A program made the position numbers and the translations under genes. Shown piece after piece: positions 13,434-19,935 of a stretch of 19,935 bases of DNA (position 1 is the stretch's first letter; every line of letters starts with the position of its first letter). The notes under the pieces are model-generated. The model worked only from the letters and a program-made list of their open reading frames with translations, was not told the DNA's origin and did no database searches. Source of the DNA: Bacteroidota bacterium (GTDB taxonomy: Bacteria; Bacteroidota; Bacteroidia; Chitinophagales; Chitinophagaceae); the NCBI GenBank assembly GCA_023430465.1, contig JAEZAM010000038.1:1-19935 (forward strand), given 5' to 3'.

Positions 13434-14219
13434 ATGATCAGGATCATAATCTGCTTGTTGTTGGTTCCGGGTTGGTCAGGCGCCCAGTCGGTCGACAGGC
13501 TTCTTGCTGAATGCCAGGTAAAAGGCAGCGTAACCACACTCGACCCGCAAACCGGCCATTGGTCATTTACGGATTCCCTGGATGCCACACGGTCTTCACA
13601 GCCTGCATCAACCTTTAAGATCATCAACCTGCTCGTTGCTCTCGAGACAGGCATTATCACATCTGCAGACGACACGATTCGCTGGCCGGGGCATACGGAC
13701 ACGGTGCTATATGGCTACCGGCCCGAAATATATCATGACATGACTGTCAGAGAAGCGTTTCGGGAATCTGCCGGCTGGGTGTTCATCGAACTCGCCAAAC
13801 GAATAGGGCGAGGGCAGTACCAGTATTACCTTCATCGTTCCGGGTATGGGAATGGTGATCTGTCGGAAAAGGGGGATGACTTCTGGAACTTTGGTGCATT
13901 TGGGGTATCACCTGTACAGCAGGTGAAATTCATTGAGCGGATGCTGAAATATGATCTTCCCTTCTCACGTAGAAATATCGATGTGCTCAAAGATGTGATG
14001 AACCAGGAAGATTTTTCAGGTGGCCGGATCTACCACAAAACAGGCTGGACCCGGATAGCTGGGCAGGACATTGGATGGTGGGTCGGATATTACACCACCA
14101 GTAACAGGACAGTCATTTTCGCTACACGCATTCAAAAATCCCGCAGCGTTCGCACTGATAGTTTTGGTGATTGCCGGAAAACGATCACCCGTAGCTTTCT
14201 ATCAAATTTGCTGCAATAA
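13434..14219 (+). CDS. Class D (OXA-type) beta-lactamase-like protein
   Basis: The protein has 261 residues, the usual class D length, with a short signal peptide (IIICLLLVPGWSGAQ). The active-site motif STFK is at 59-62 (Ser59 nucleophile, Lys62 expected to be carboxylated). The second motif, normally S-x-V, is Ser112-Ala113-Gly114. YGN is at 138-140, the conserved Trp of the FW pair is Trp151, and KTG is at 202-204, followed by GWWVGYY. The fold and catalytic residues point to a periplasmic penicillin-hydrolysing or penicillin-binding enzyme. The Val-to-Gly change next to the carboxylated lysine pocket is unusual and may affect activity. It is divergent from the AraC gene and has no mobile-element context, so it looks like a chromosomal gene of the species. 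Resistance cannot be concluded from sequence. Confidence 0.88.
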   Translation: MIRIIICLLLVPGWSGAQSVDRLLAECQVKGSVTTLDPQTGHWSFTDSLDATRSSQPASTFKIINLLVALETGIITSADDTIRWPGHTDTVLYGYRPEIYHDMTVREAFRESAGWVFIELAKRIGRGQYQYYLHRSGYGNGDLSEKGDDFWNFGAFGVSPVQQVKFIERMLKYDLPFSRRNIDVLKDVMNQEDFSGGRIYHKTGWTRIAGQDIGWWVGYYTTSNRTVIFATRIQKSRSVRTDSFGDCRKTITRSFLSNLLQ

Positions 14220-14292
14220 TTAGCAGTTTTTTCGACTTTTTAACGCATCTTTTTCGCTGCAGATTTGTTGAGCCTCCGGTAACTAACCCCCG

Positions 14293-14389
14293 AGTGTTAA
14301 GAGACACTTAAGGTTTCCGTTCGTGCCCTACCGTGGCACTATTTTTCCCCGTTATCATGCTCGCTTGCCTTGCAACAGTTGTTGTTGCA
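14293..14389 (+). other. Three short stem-loops in the leader of the DUF4397 gene
   Basis: AGTGT/ACACT (14293-14308), GTGCC/GGCAC (14323-14339) and TGCAACA/TGTTGCA (14371-14389) are perfect inverted repeats of 5, 5 and 7 bp between the beta-lactamase stop and the lipoprotein start. None is followed directly by a T-run, so they are not obvious terminators. The 206-bp gap shows no other gene. Confidence 0.4.
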
Positions 14390-14425
14390 GGAGAAAATAA
14401 CAATCGCAAAAACACACTATTTATT

Positions 14426-15205
14426 ATGAAAAATCGATTCAACACATTTCGATTCCGTACGCTTGCGCTTGGCGCTCTGGTGGCGTCGGGACTGGTTTTT
14501 GGCTCGTGCAATAAGTTTGATAATGATGATCTGGACAATGGTGCCAATGCGCCACTGGCGGGTCTGATGGCCTTTAACCTTTCCACGGACGTGAATGCGC
14601 TCGGAATAGCGCTCAACGGGAACAGTATTTCCAATGCGCCCCTGGCTTATACCAGTTACACAGGTAATTATGTAGCTGTATATGCCGGAGACCGCCAGGT
14701 ACAAACTTTTGACGCAGCATCTTCTACGATCCTTGCTCAGAACAATTTCCAGTTCGATTCCAGTCGGTATTATTCCCTGTTCCTTGTGGGGACCGATAGT
14801 AATTACCGGAACGTATTGGTGAATGACAACTTCGACAGTCTTTCCGGAGGATCCGGCCAGGCTTATGTTCGTTACATCAATGCTATACCGGATTCCACTG
14901 CACCAAACGTTAGTATCACAGCGGGAGGTAACAACGTGGTGAATAGTCCTGCAGCCTATGCATCTGTATCAGGATTTTCATCAGTAACACCCGGCGAGGT
15001 TACGATCAATGTAACGAATGGTGGGAACATTTCTGCATCAAGGACCATCACGCTGGCGCAGAAGAAGGCCTACACTGTGTTGCTGGTTGGTAACCCCGCT
15101 TCTACAGACCAGGCACATTCGGTACAAATCCGTTTCATAGAAAACGGTACGCTTTCAGATGATGCGGGCAGAACAGCCGCCGCGCGATCTGCTGCAGTTA
15201 AATAA
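14426..15205 (+). CDS. DUF4397 domain lipoprotein
   Basis: The product is 259 residues from ATG 14426, chosen because it gives a clean lipoprotein signal: MKNRFNTFRFRT, hydrophobic LALGALVASGLVFG, then Cys28 (FGSCNK). The 31 possible codons upstream also look hydrophobic but would bury this signal. The mature part contains two DUF4397-like beta units: GLMAFNLSTDVNALGIALNG...YAGDRQVQTFDAAS...NNFQFDSSRYYSLFLVGTDS, and VRYINAIPDSTAPNVSITAGG...FSSVTPGEVTINVTNGGN...TLAQKKAYTVLLVG. Such proteins are cell-envelope lipoproteins of unknown role. Asp-rich residues right after the cysteine (DNDDLDNG) may favour surface export in Bacteroidota, which is an inference. A strong terminator follows. Confidence 0.85.
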   Translation: MKNRFNTFRFRTLALGALVASGLVFGSCNKFDNDDLDNGANAPLAGLMAFNLSTDVNALGIALNGNSISNAPLAYTSYTGNYVAVYAGDRQVQTFDAASSTILAQNNFQFDSSRYYSLFLVGTDSNYRNVLVNDNFDSLSGGSGQAYVRYINAIPDSTAPNVSITAGGNNVVNSPAAYASVSGFSSVTPGEVTINVTNGGNISASRTITLAQKKAYTVLLVGNPASTDQAHSVQIRFIENGTLSDDAGRTAAARSAAVK

Positions 15206-15231
15206 TTTTCATAACCAGGGATTGGAGACAT

Positions 15232-15266
15232 AAAGGCGACCGGGCATAGTCCTGGTTGCCTTTTTT
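15232..15266 (+). terminator. Rho-independent terminator after the DUF4397 gene
   Basis: AAAGGCGACCGGG (15232-15244) pairs with CCTGGTTGCCTTT (15251-15263) over 13 positions including two G-U pairs, with a six-base loop and a T-tract. It sits between convergent genes; the minus strand has a matching stem and a weaker T-run, so it may act in both directions. Confidence 0.88.
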
Positions 15267-15282
15267 ATTTTGTCAACGACAC

Positions 15283-18200
15283 TTAGGGCGTTTTCTTCTT
15301 CCTGTTGAGGATATCGCCAAACGTTTTCTTAATTGTTTCACCAGCTTTCTTTTTAGTGCTGTCCAGCGGCACCGCTTTCTGCGTCGAGTCGCCCGTTCCA
15401 AAGATCCTGTCACGCGCCTGGTTTTTCAGATCATCCAAAACCTTACCTGAAGCCGATTTAATGGAATCTTTCAAGGTCTGTTTTGCACTGTCGATCTTTG
15501 CCTGTGCGAAGTCTTTGGCCTGTTCTTTCAAATCCTGAACGGCATCACCGGCTACCGCTTTCAGGTCGGTCTTGATGGACGGATTGCTGATGCTGCCAAG
15601 CATTTTAATATTGAGATCCACCGTCTCACCCAGTTTTACCGGGATGCCTTTATTGGAAGCCTGCGTTACCAGTCCATTTATCAGGTTATTTCCCTGTGTT
15701 CCGATATACTTTCGCGGAACTTTCATGCCGATGATATAATCGATCGATTGGTCGAATCCATGCATGCCACCGATCTGCATCTCGATATCTTTCACTTTTA
15801 TAGTGAATGGCTTCACCAGCACGCGACCATTTGCAAACTCGATGCTGTTCCTGATATCTTTCAGGGTGATCGATTTCAATTCATCGATCTGTAATACTGT
15901 AGCCAGCTTTTCAAGCGGACCGAATTTCTTCAGTACACCCTCCAGCAACAACAGATTGCCCTTTCCTGTGAGCGAGGTGAAGTCGGGCATCATATTGCCA
16001 TTCAGATCACCGGTCATGGTCAGTTGTGAATTCAGTTTCCCTGCGAGAAACTGACCAACAGGCATCAGTTTCTGGAAGGTATTGAAAGCATAAAATGCTT
16101 TCTGGACATCTATATCCTTTACGTCATAGGAAAGGGAGATCGCAGGATTCTTTTTGTCTGTTTTCGTAGAATAAGACCCGTTGAAGGTCATAATACCATC
16201 CAGGGCTTCAGTCTTTACTTCTTTCAGTTCAACCGTTTCATTAGCAAGTTTGAGCTGCCCACTGATGTTTTTGTATTCTGTTTTGTCGTATACCACCGAT
16301 CCGGCTTTAGCATTCAGCAGGATGTCCAGGTTTGCGGGCACGAGGAAGGGCTCCGAGTTCGCCGGTGCCGGGGTTGACTCCGTGGCCGGCGCTGTCCCCA
16401 TCCAGTCGTTCAGGTTCATTTTGTCCACAGCGATCGATGCATTGCCTTTCAGTGGCTCGTCTTTGAGCGCATAGCCAACCAGGTTGCTGAAATTTGCGGT
16501 GCCTGTAAATGTGGAACCGAGGTAACTGCCTTCCATCCTGGTGATTTGTGCATTGGCGGGGGTGAAATTCACAGTAAGTGCAGGCACGGAAAGTCCGGTA
16601 GGGTAGTCGGGTGATTTGTAATTCAACCCGGTCAATGATGCTGTCCCGGTAGTATTGATCTTATCGTAGGCGCCCTTATCGATGGCTTCTTTTGTACCGG
16701 CAAATTTTACATCGGCATTCAATTGTCCCGCCAGAGAGGTGCCCGCGGGCAGTTCCGTGAACTGGCTCACATTTGCCAGGTTGAATCCACCGCGCACGTC
16801 ACCGGAAAATTCGATGACGGTCATTGGACGACGGATAGTCAGGTTGAAGTCTGCGGCATCCTTGCCGACTTCAGCATGACCGCGGGTGATCTTTATCGTT
16901 GTGTTATCAGCCACTCCGCCGGTATTCTGCAACTCAACAAGCATGTTTGTGTTGCTGACAGGTTGCGGAAAGGATGGTGCTGAATAAAACAGGTTGCGTA
17001 TGTCCAGGAAACCGCCTGCGGTGAAGTTGCCGGATTGGTGTTGCAGCGCATTCATTTCCCCTTTGGCGAAGATATCTGCGAGAATAGCGCCTGATAATTT
17101 AGTGCCGGCATCAAGTTTCACGAACCTTGAAATATTGTCGAGGTTCACCCGGCCTTTTGCGAGGGCGTCAATGTATCGGATCGTTTCAGGATTACGAAAC
17201 AGCACCCGGAAATCGAAAGGCTCATTTTCCATTTCGAAATGACCACGGCTGATGTCTACAACGGCATTGTCCGGCAGTCCATCCTTATTCCCCAGGTGCA
17301 TAGCGACCTGTATATTCTTAACGGGCGAGGGAAGATCCGGGTATTGAAACATGCCATCCCTGATATCAAGTTTCAGATCGTAAGCCGGCATTTGTACCGG
17401 GCTGTATGTGCCCCGCACAAATCCTTCCAGCGCTGCGGTGCCGGACGTTTTTATCTTGTCGAAATCGTTCTTATAGATAGCGGGGATCATGGATAGAATG
17501 TCCTTGAACTCGTTCGACGGAGTCTTGAAACTTATATCCATCTGGTAACTTGAATCATTCAATAACCGGAAGAACCCTGCAGTTGAAACGCGCAGGTTGT
17601 TCAGCGCGATCTCATCTGTCTTGAAGGTGTATGTATTTGTAGGATTGTTGATCTCAATATCAGCGCCGATACCTGTTTTTGTATTGACAAGGTATGGGAT
17701 GCCGGCGTAGGTGAACGATGCTCCTTCGGCATTTGTTTTTGTCTTCAGGGTGAAAATGTCCTGGGTGAAATCACCACTGCCGCTATGATCGAGGCCCGAT
17801 ATCTCGGCAGACATGCCAGCGGTCTCATCCCTGTAGTAAATGTAACCGTCATTGATAACATATTTTTCCAGTGACATCCTGAATGCGGACGTTGTGGTAT
17901 CAGTATCGGGGGAGGCAGTTGTATCGGGTTTGACGATGTCCCAGTTCGCTGCGCCATCTTTATTTACCAGTGCATGAATTCTCGGTGATTCAAGTTCGAT
18001 TGCTGATACTTTGATATCGTCGCCACGGATAACACTGATGAGGTTTGCCGCGGCATCCAGGTGGGCGGCTGACAACAGGGTGTCTTTTTCAAAGCCTCCT
18101 GTGCCAATCACGGTAAGGTCTTCCAGCCGGATAGATACGCTGGGAAAGTGGCGGAACAAAGAAAGATTCACATCACCAAAATCTACCCGGGCTACAAGCG

Positions 18201-18321
18201 ACTGATTAATCTGTTTCTTCACCAGCCCGGTGATCTGTTTCTTGAAAAGGAGGGGAATGGCAAATGCCAGTACGAGCAGGGCGAGGATGACAAAGCCGGT
18301 GATCTTGAGGAATCTTTTCAT
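15283..18321 (-). CDS. AsmA-like inner-membrane-anchored protein
   Basis: The protein has 1012 residues: one N-terminal membrane anchor (about 5-27, ITGFVILALLVLAFAIPLLF), then a long periplasmic part of repeated amphipathic beta strands. The AsmA N-terminal pattern is clear at 38-150 (INQSLVARVDFGDVNLSLFRHFPSVSIRLEDLTVIG, then LESPRIHALVNKDGAANWDIVKP). The AsmA C-terminal region at about 780-900 includes LTGKGNLLLLEGVLKKFGPLEKLATVLQI and NGRVLVKPFTIKVKDIEMQIGG. The last 110 residues are helical and Lys/Asp-rich (KEQAKDFAQAKIDSAKQTLKDSIKSASG). AsmA/TamB relatives in other diderms form beta-groove bridges that help move lipid or assemble the outer membrane. A Thr/Asp-rich linker (about 163-176) separates the first domain from the rest. 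It is convergent with the lipoprotein gene and divergent from trmH. Confidence 0.88.
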   Translation of the reverse strand: MKRFLKITGFVILALLVLAFAIPLLFKKQITGLVKKQINQSLVARVDFGDVNLSLFRHFPSVSIRLEDLTVIGTGGFEKDTLLSAAHLDAAANLISVIRGDDIKVSAIELESPRIHALVNKDGAANWDIVKPDTTASPDTDTTTSAFRMSLEKYVINDGYIYYRDETAGMSAEISGLDHSGSGDFTQDIFTLKTKTNAEGASFTYAGIPYLVNTKTGIGADIEINNPTNTYTFKTDEIALNNLRVSTAGFFRLLNDSSYQMDISFKTPSNEFKDILSMIPAIYKNDFDKIKTSGTAALEGFVRGTYSPVQMPAYDLKLDIRDGMFQYPDLPSPVKNIQVAMHLGNKDGLPDNAVVDISRGHFEMENEPFDFRVLFRNPETIRYIDALAKGRVNLDNISRFVKLDAGTKLSGAILADIFAKGEMNALQHQSGNFTAGGFLDIRNLFYSAPSFPQPVSNTNMLVELQNTGGVADNTTIKITRGHAEVGKDAADFNLTIRRPMTVIEFSGDVRGGFNLANVSQFTELPAGTSLAGQLNADVKFAGTKEAIDKGAYDKINTTGTASLTGLNYKSPDYPTGLSVPALTVNFTPANAQITRMEGSYLGSTFTGTANFSNLVGYALKDEPLKGNASIAVDKMNLNDWMGTAPATESTPAPANSEPFLVPANLDILLNAKAGSVVYDKTEYKNISGQLKLANETVELKEVKTEALDGIMTFNGSYSTKTDKKNPAISLSYDVKDIDVQKAFYAFNTFQKLMPVGQFLAGKLNSQLTMTGDLNGNMMPDFTSLTGKGNLLLLEGVLKKFGPLEKLATVLQIDELKSITLKDIRNSIEFANGRVLVKPFTIKVKDIEMQIGGMHGFDQSIDYIIGMKVPRKYIGTQGNNLINGLVTQASNKGIPVKLGETVDLNIKMLGSISNPSIKTDLKAVAGDAVQDLKEQAKDFAQAKIDSAKQTLKDSIKSASGKVLDDLKNQARDRIFGTGDSTQKAVPLDSTKKKAGETIKKTFGDILNRKKKTP

Positions 18322-18468
18322 CGGAGACTGAATTTGTGCAAAATTGCAAATTACTCGTCATAAAAACGAGGATTTGGTATGCTTTCATGGGTCGTGGAAA
18401 GCCCATATAAACAGGGGTATTATCCGTAGTTGAAACGCGAGGAGCGTGTGGATAAAGTCGTTTCCCTT

Positions 18469-18476
18469 TACTTTTG
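18469..18476 (+). promoter_or_regulatory. TAnnTTTG -7 box of the trmH-thioredoxin pair
   Basis: TACTTTTG fits the Bacteroidota -7 consensus exactly and ends 17 bases before the ATG at 18494. It supports that start over an upstream in-frame ATG at 18446, which lies before the box. Confidence 0.45.
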
Positions 18477-18493
18477 AAGCCTCAATACACTGT

Positions 18494-19090
18494 ATGACAC
18501 CTGAACGACGCAACCGGCTCGAGACCGTCCTTAAAGCCAGGCAGCCCGACCTGACTATCATCCTGGAAAATGTGTTTGATCCACATAACGTTTCAGCGGT
18601 GATGCGAACCTGCGATGCGGTTGGTGTACAGGAGTTGTATATCCTCACCAACCGGATACCGCGTCATAAGAAATGGGGTCCGAAGAGTTCGTCCAGCGCT
18701 GCGAAATGGATGACGGTGCACCAGTTTGACGACATAAATTTATGTGTTGAGGCAGTCAGGAGACGGTATTCACGCATTCTCACCACACACCTTTCAGGCG
18801 ATGCGGTACCTTTGTATCAACTGGATCTGACACAGCCTACGGCATTGGTTTTTGGTAATGAGCATAGCGGAGTGAGTGAGGAAATGAGGGCGAAGGCAGA
18901 CGGAAATTTCATTATTCCCCAGGTGGGGATCATCCGGTCGCTCAATATCAGTGTCGCGTGTGCGGTGAGCCTGTATGAGGCGATGCGGCAAAAGACACTG
19001 GCAGGTCATTACCAACGTGATGACCTCGGAAATGAAATGAAGCAGCAACTGATGCAAGAGTGGGAACTAAAAGATGAAAATGATCATTAA
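18494..19090 (+). CDS. trmH: tRNA (guanosine-2'-O-)-methyltransferase, TrmH/SpoU family
   Basis: The protein has 198 residues and a knotted SpoU methyltransferase fold. Motif 1 is ENVFDPHNVSAVMRTCDAVG (about 25-44), with the conserved Asn and Arg of the catalytic site. Motif 2 is LVFGNEHSGVSEEM (about 117-130). Motif 3 is IIPQVGIIRSLNISVACAVS (about 137-156). In Escherichia coli and Thermus, TrmH methylates G18 in the D loop of tRNA using S-adenosylmethionine; the short N-terminus and the C-terminal helix match TrmH better than the rRNA enzyme RlmB. The gene overlaps the next one by 17 bases, so the two are translated together. Confidence 0.88.
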   Translation: MTPERRNRLETVLKARQPDLTIILENVFDPHNVSAVMRTCDAVGVQELYILTNRIPRHKKWGPKSSSSAAKWMTVHQFDDINLCVEAVRRRYSRILTTHLSGDAVPLYQLDLTQPTALVFGNEHSGVSEEMRAKADGNFIIPQVGIIRSLNISVACAVSLYEAMRQKTLAGHYQRDDLGNEMKQQLMQEWELKDENDH

Positions 19091-19571
19091 GATATGGAGG
19101 TTGGTCATCCTGCTGGCGTTACTACAGGTAGCCGGTGATGTGCAGGGACAGGAGATCCGCAAAATGAAGATCACAGAGCTGGTTGCATACATGGATAGTG
19201 TGCAGAAGCCACTGGTCATAAATTTCTGGGCAACCTATTGCCGGCCCTGCCTGGAAGAGATACCGCACCTTCAGAATGTTGTGGCAAAGCATGCATCAGA
19301 CAGTGTAGAGCTGTTGCTCGTCAGTCTTGACATGCAGGATGACTTCCCCGAAGTGCTCGCGGAAGTTGTGCGTAAGCGCAGCATCACCGCGCGGGTAGCC
19401 TGGCTGGATGAGCATGACGCCGATTATTTCTGCCCGAAAATTGACAGCAAGTGGTCGGGCGCGCTGCCCGCTACCTTGTTTTTGAATAATAAGAAGGGGT
19501 ACAGGAAATTCTCGGAACGTGCATTGACACTTCCCGAATTGGAAAAAGAACTCGCGTTGTTGCCCGGATGA
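19074..19571 (+). CDS. TlpA/thioredoxin-like periplasmic disulfide reductase
   Basis: The protein has 165 residues. A signal peptide (MKMIIKIWRLVILLALLQVAGDVQGQ) precedes a single thioredoxin-fold domain. The active site is NFWATYCRPC with Cys56 and Cys59, and the cis-proline loop is GALPATLFLN. It is likely a periplasmic or envelope-tethered reductase of the TlpA/ResA kind, for example in cytochrome c maturation or repair of oxidised thiols, but no partner is visible. The ATG at 19074 is used; an ATG two codons later would serve equally well. It overlaps the 3' end of trmH and ends directly against the convergent small gene (19572). Confidence 0.85.
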   Translation: MKMIIKIWRLVILLALLQVAGDVQGQEIRKMKITELVAYMDSVQKPLVINFWATYCRPCLEEIPHLQNVVAKHASDSVELLLVSLDMQDDFPEVLAEVVRKRSITARVAWLDEHDADYFCPKIDSKWSGALPATLFLNNKKGYRKFSERALTLPELEKELALLPG

Positions 19572-19769
19572 TCAGGGATTGTTATTCTCTTCAGGTGCGG
19601 CAGCCAGTTTACTTACCAGGTAGAGGCTGCAGGCGGCTGCACCGACCCCAATGCCACAGAGAATAAGTGCCAGCGTGCTCCCGGATTGGAAGCCTTTAGC
19701 CAGGGCGATCACAGCGAGGATGGCAAAACAAAGAACGATCAGCCGGAAGGTTTTTGTAGTGTTGTGCAT
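19572..19769 (-). CDS. Small two-TM membrane protein, unknown function
   Basis: This 65-residue protein has two hydrophobic helices (about 8-26, FRLIVLCFAILAVIALAKG, and 31-54, TLALILCGIGVGAAACSLYLVS), a polar N-terminus (MHNTTKT) and a polar tail (EENNNP). No family is recognised. The stop is flush with the stop of the convergent thioredoxin gene. A plausible membrane topology and good reading-frame composition support it as real, but small size leaves doubt. Confidence 0.6.
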   Translation of the reverse strand: MHNTTKTFRLIVLCFAILAVIALAKGFQSGSTLALILCGIGVGAAACSLYLVSKLAAAPEENNNP

Positions 19770-19871
19770 AAGCTGGTTTTTGGTTTAATTGAAGTGGGAT
19801 GCGGGGTAAAAGAGATTCCATAAATGTCGGTGAAATTTTCTACGCGGGATCCGGCATCCTGATTTAAGGGC
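19770..19871. other. Intergenic stretch, nothing recognised
   Basis: No gene, RNA or clear regulatory site is seen between the small membrane protein and the terminal repeats. It should contain the promoter of the small gene, but no TAnnTTTG box in the right orientation is evident. Confidence 0.4.
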
Positions 19872-19922
19872 CCTTCGACCCTTCGACAGGCTCACTTCGA
19901 CAGGCTCACTTCGACAGGCTCA
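19872..19922. repeat. CTTCGACAGGCTCA 14-bp tandem repeat, three perfect copies
   Basis: Perfect copies lie at 19881-19894, 19895-19908 and 19909-19922, preceded by a truncated CCTTCGAC (19872-19879). The same unit with one change occurs at 286-299. The array runs up to the end of the window and may continue beyond it. Confidence 0.92.
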
Positions 19923-19935
19923 GTGCAGGCAGTGC

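Noticed and set aside
13434..14219. Recently acquired resistance gene
   Set aside because: No insertion sequence, integron or plasmid feature is nearby and base composition looks like the neighbours; it appears to be a resident chromosomal gene.
15283..18321. Plus-strand frames within the AsmA-like gene
   Set aside because: Several short frames of 60-100 codons occur on the opposite strand, all without motifs and all inside a continuous 1012-codon gene.

Overview
The window looks like chromosomal DNA from a Bacteroidota bacterium, most likely Chitinophagia/Chitinophagaceae-like. The evidence is a secreted protein with a type IX secretion (T9SS) C-terminal sorting domain, a DUF4397 lipoprotein, a DUF4199 membrane protein, a dihydroorotase-like/DUF4199/GT2 gene trio, an HMA-AraC regulator, promoter -7 boxes of the TAnnTTTG type, and few Shine-Dalgarno sequences. 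No phage, integrase, transposase or CRISPR array is visible.

Layout. 1-319 holds a heptamer tandem array, a unique spacer and a short inverted heptamer array interrupted by a CTTCGACAGGCTC repeat. 320-5510 (minus strand) is a probable five-gene sugar-nucleotide/glycan operon: a GT4 glycosyltransferase, HddA kinase, GmhA isomerase, an HddC-GmhB fusion, and an exported protein of unknown function. The three middle genes encode all four steps from sedoheptulose-7-phosphate to GDP-D-glycero-alpha-D-manno-heptose, and the GT4 may use that donor. 5511-7390 is an accessory patch: an AAA ATPase with a nuclease-like C-terminus, a cluster of four half-palindromes at its start, and direct copies of a TTTCACGCAAAG-type repeat on both sides. 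7390-7463 is tRNA-Pro(GGG), minus strand.

7556-10256 (plus) is a tight trio: a dihydroorotase homologue that has lost its metal ligands, a DUF4199 membrane protein, and a GT2 polyprenyl-type glycosyltransferase. 10257-10593 holds two inverted heptamer arrays (AAAACTN and NNNTTTT) around a segment with a Fur-like palindrome. 10594-11904 is a T9SS-secreted protein with its terminator. 11979-13359 (minus) is an AraC regulator with an HMA-like CxxC N-terminus, followed by an HMA+MauE membrane protein; both carry MxCxxC. Divergent from it is a class D beta-lactamase-like gene (13434-14219).

14426-15205 is a DUF4397 lipoprotein, convergent with a 1012-residue AsmA-like protein (15283-18321). 18494-19571 is a TrmH tRNA methyltransferase overlapping a TlpA-like thioredoxin gene, convergent with a small two-TM protein (19572-19769). 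The window ends in three perfect 14-bp CTTCGACAGGCTCA repeats.

Most genes are ordinary for the phylum. The parts most worth a second look are the two inverted heptamer-array elements, the repeat-flanked ATPase cassette with its half-palindrome cluster, the metal-less dihydroorotase paralogue, and the paired HMA regulator/membrane protein with a candidate operator. All identifications come from reading motifs; no database search was run.
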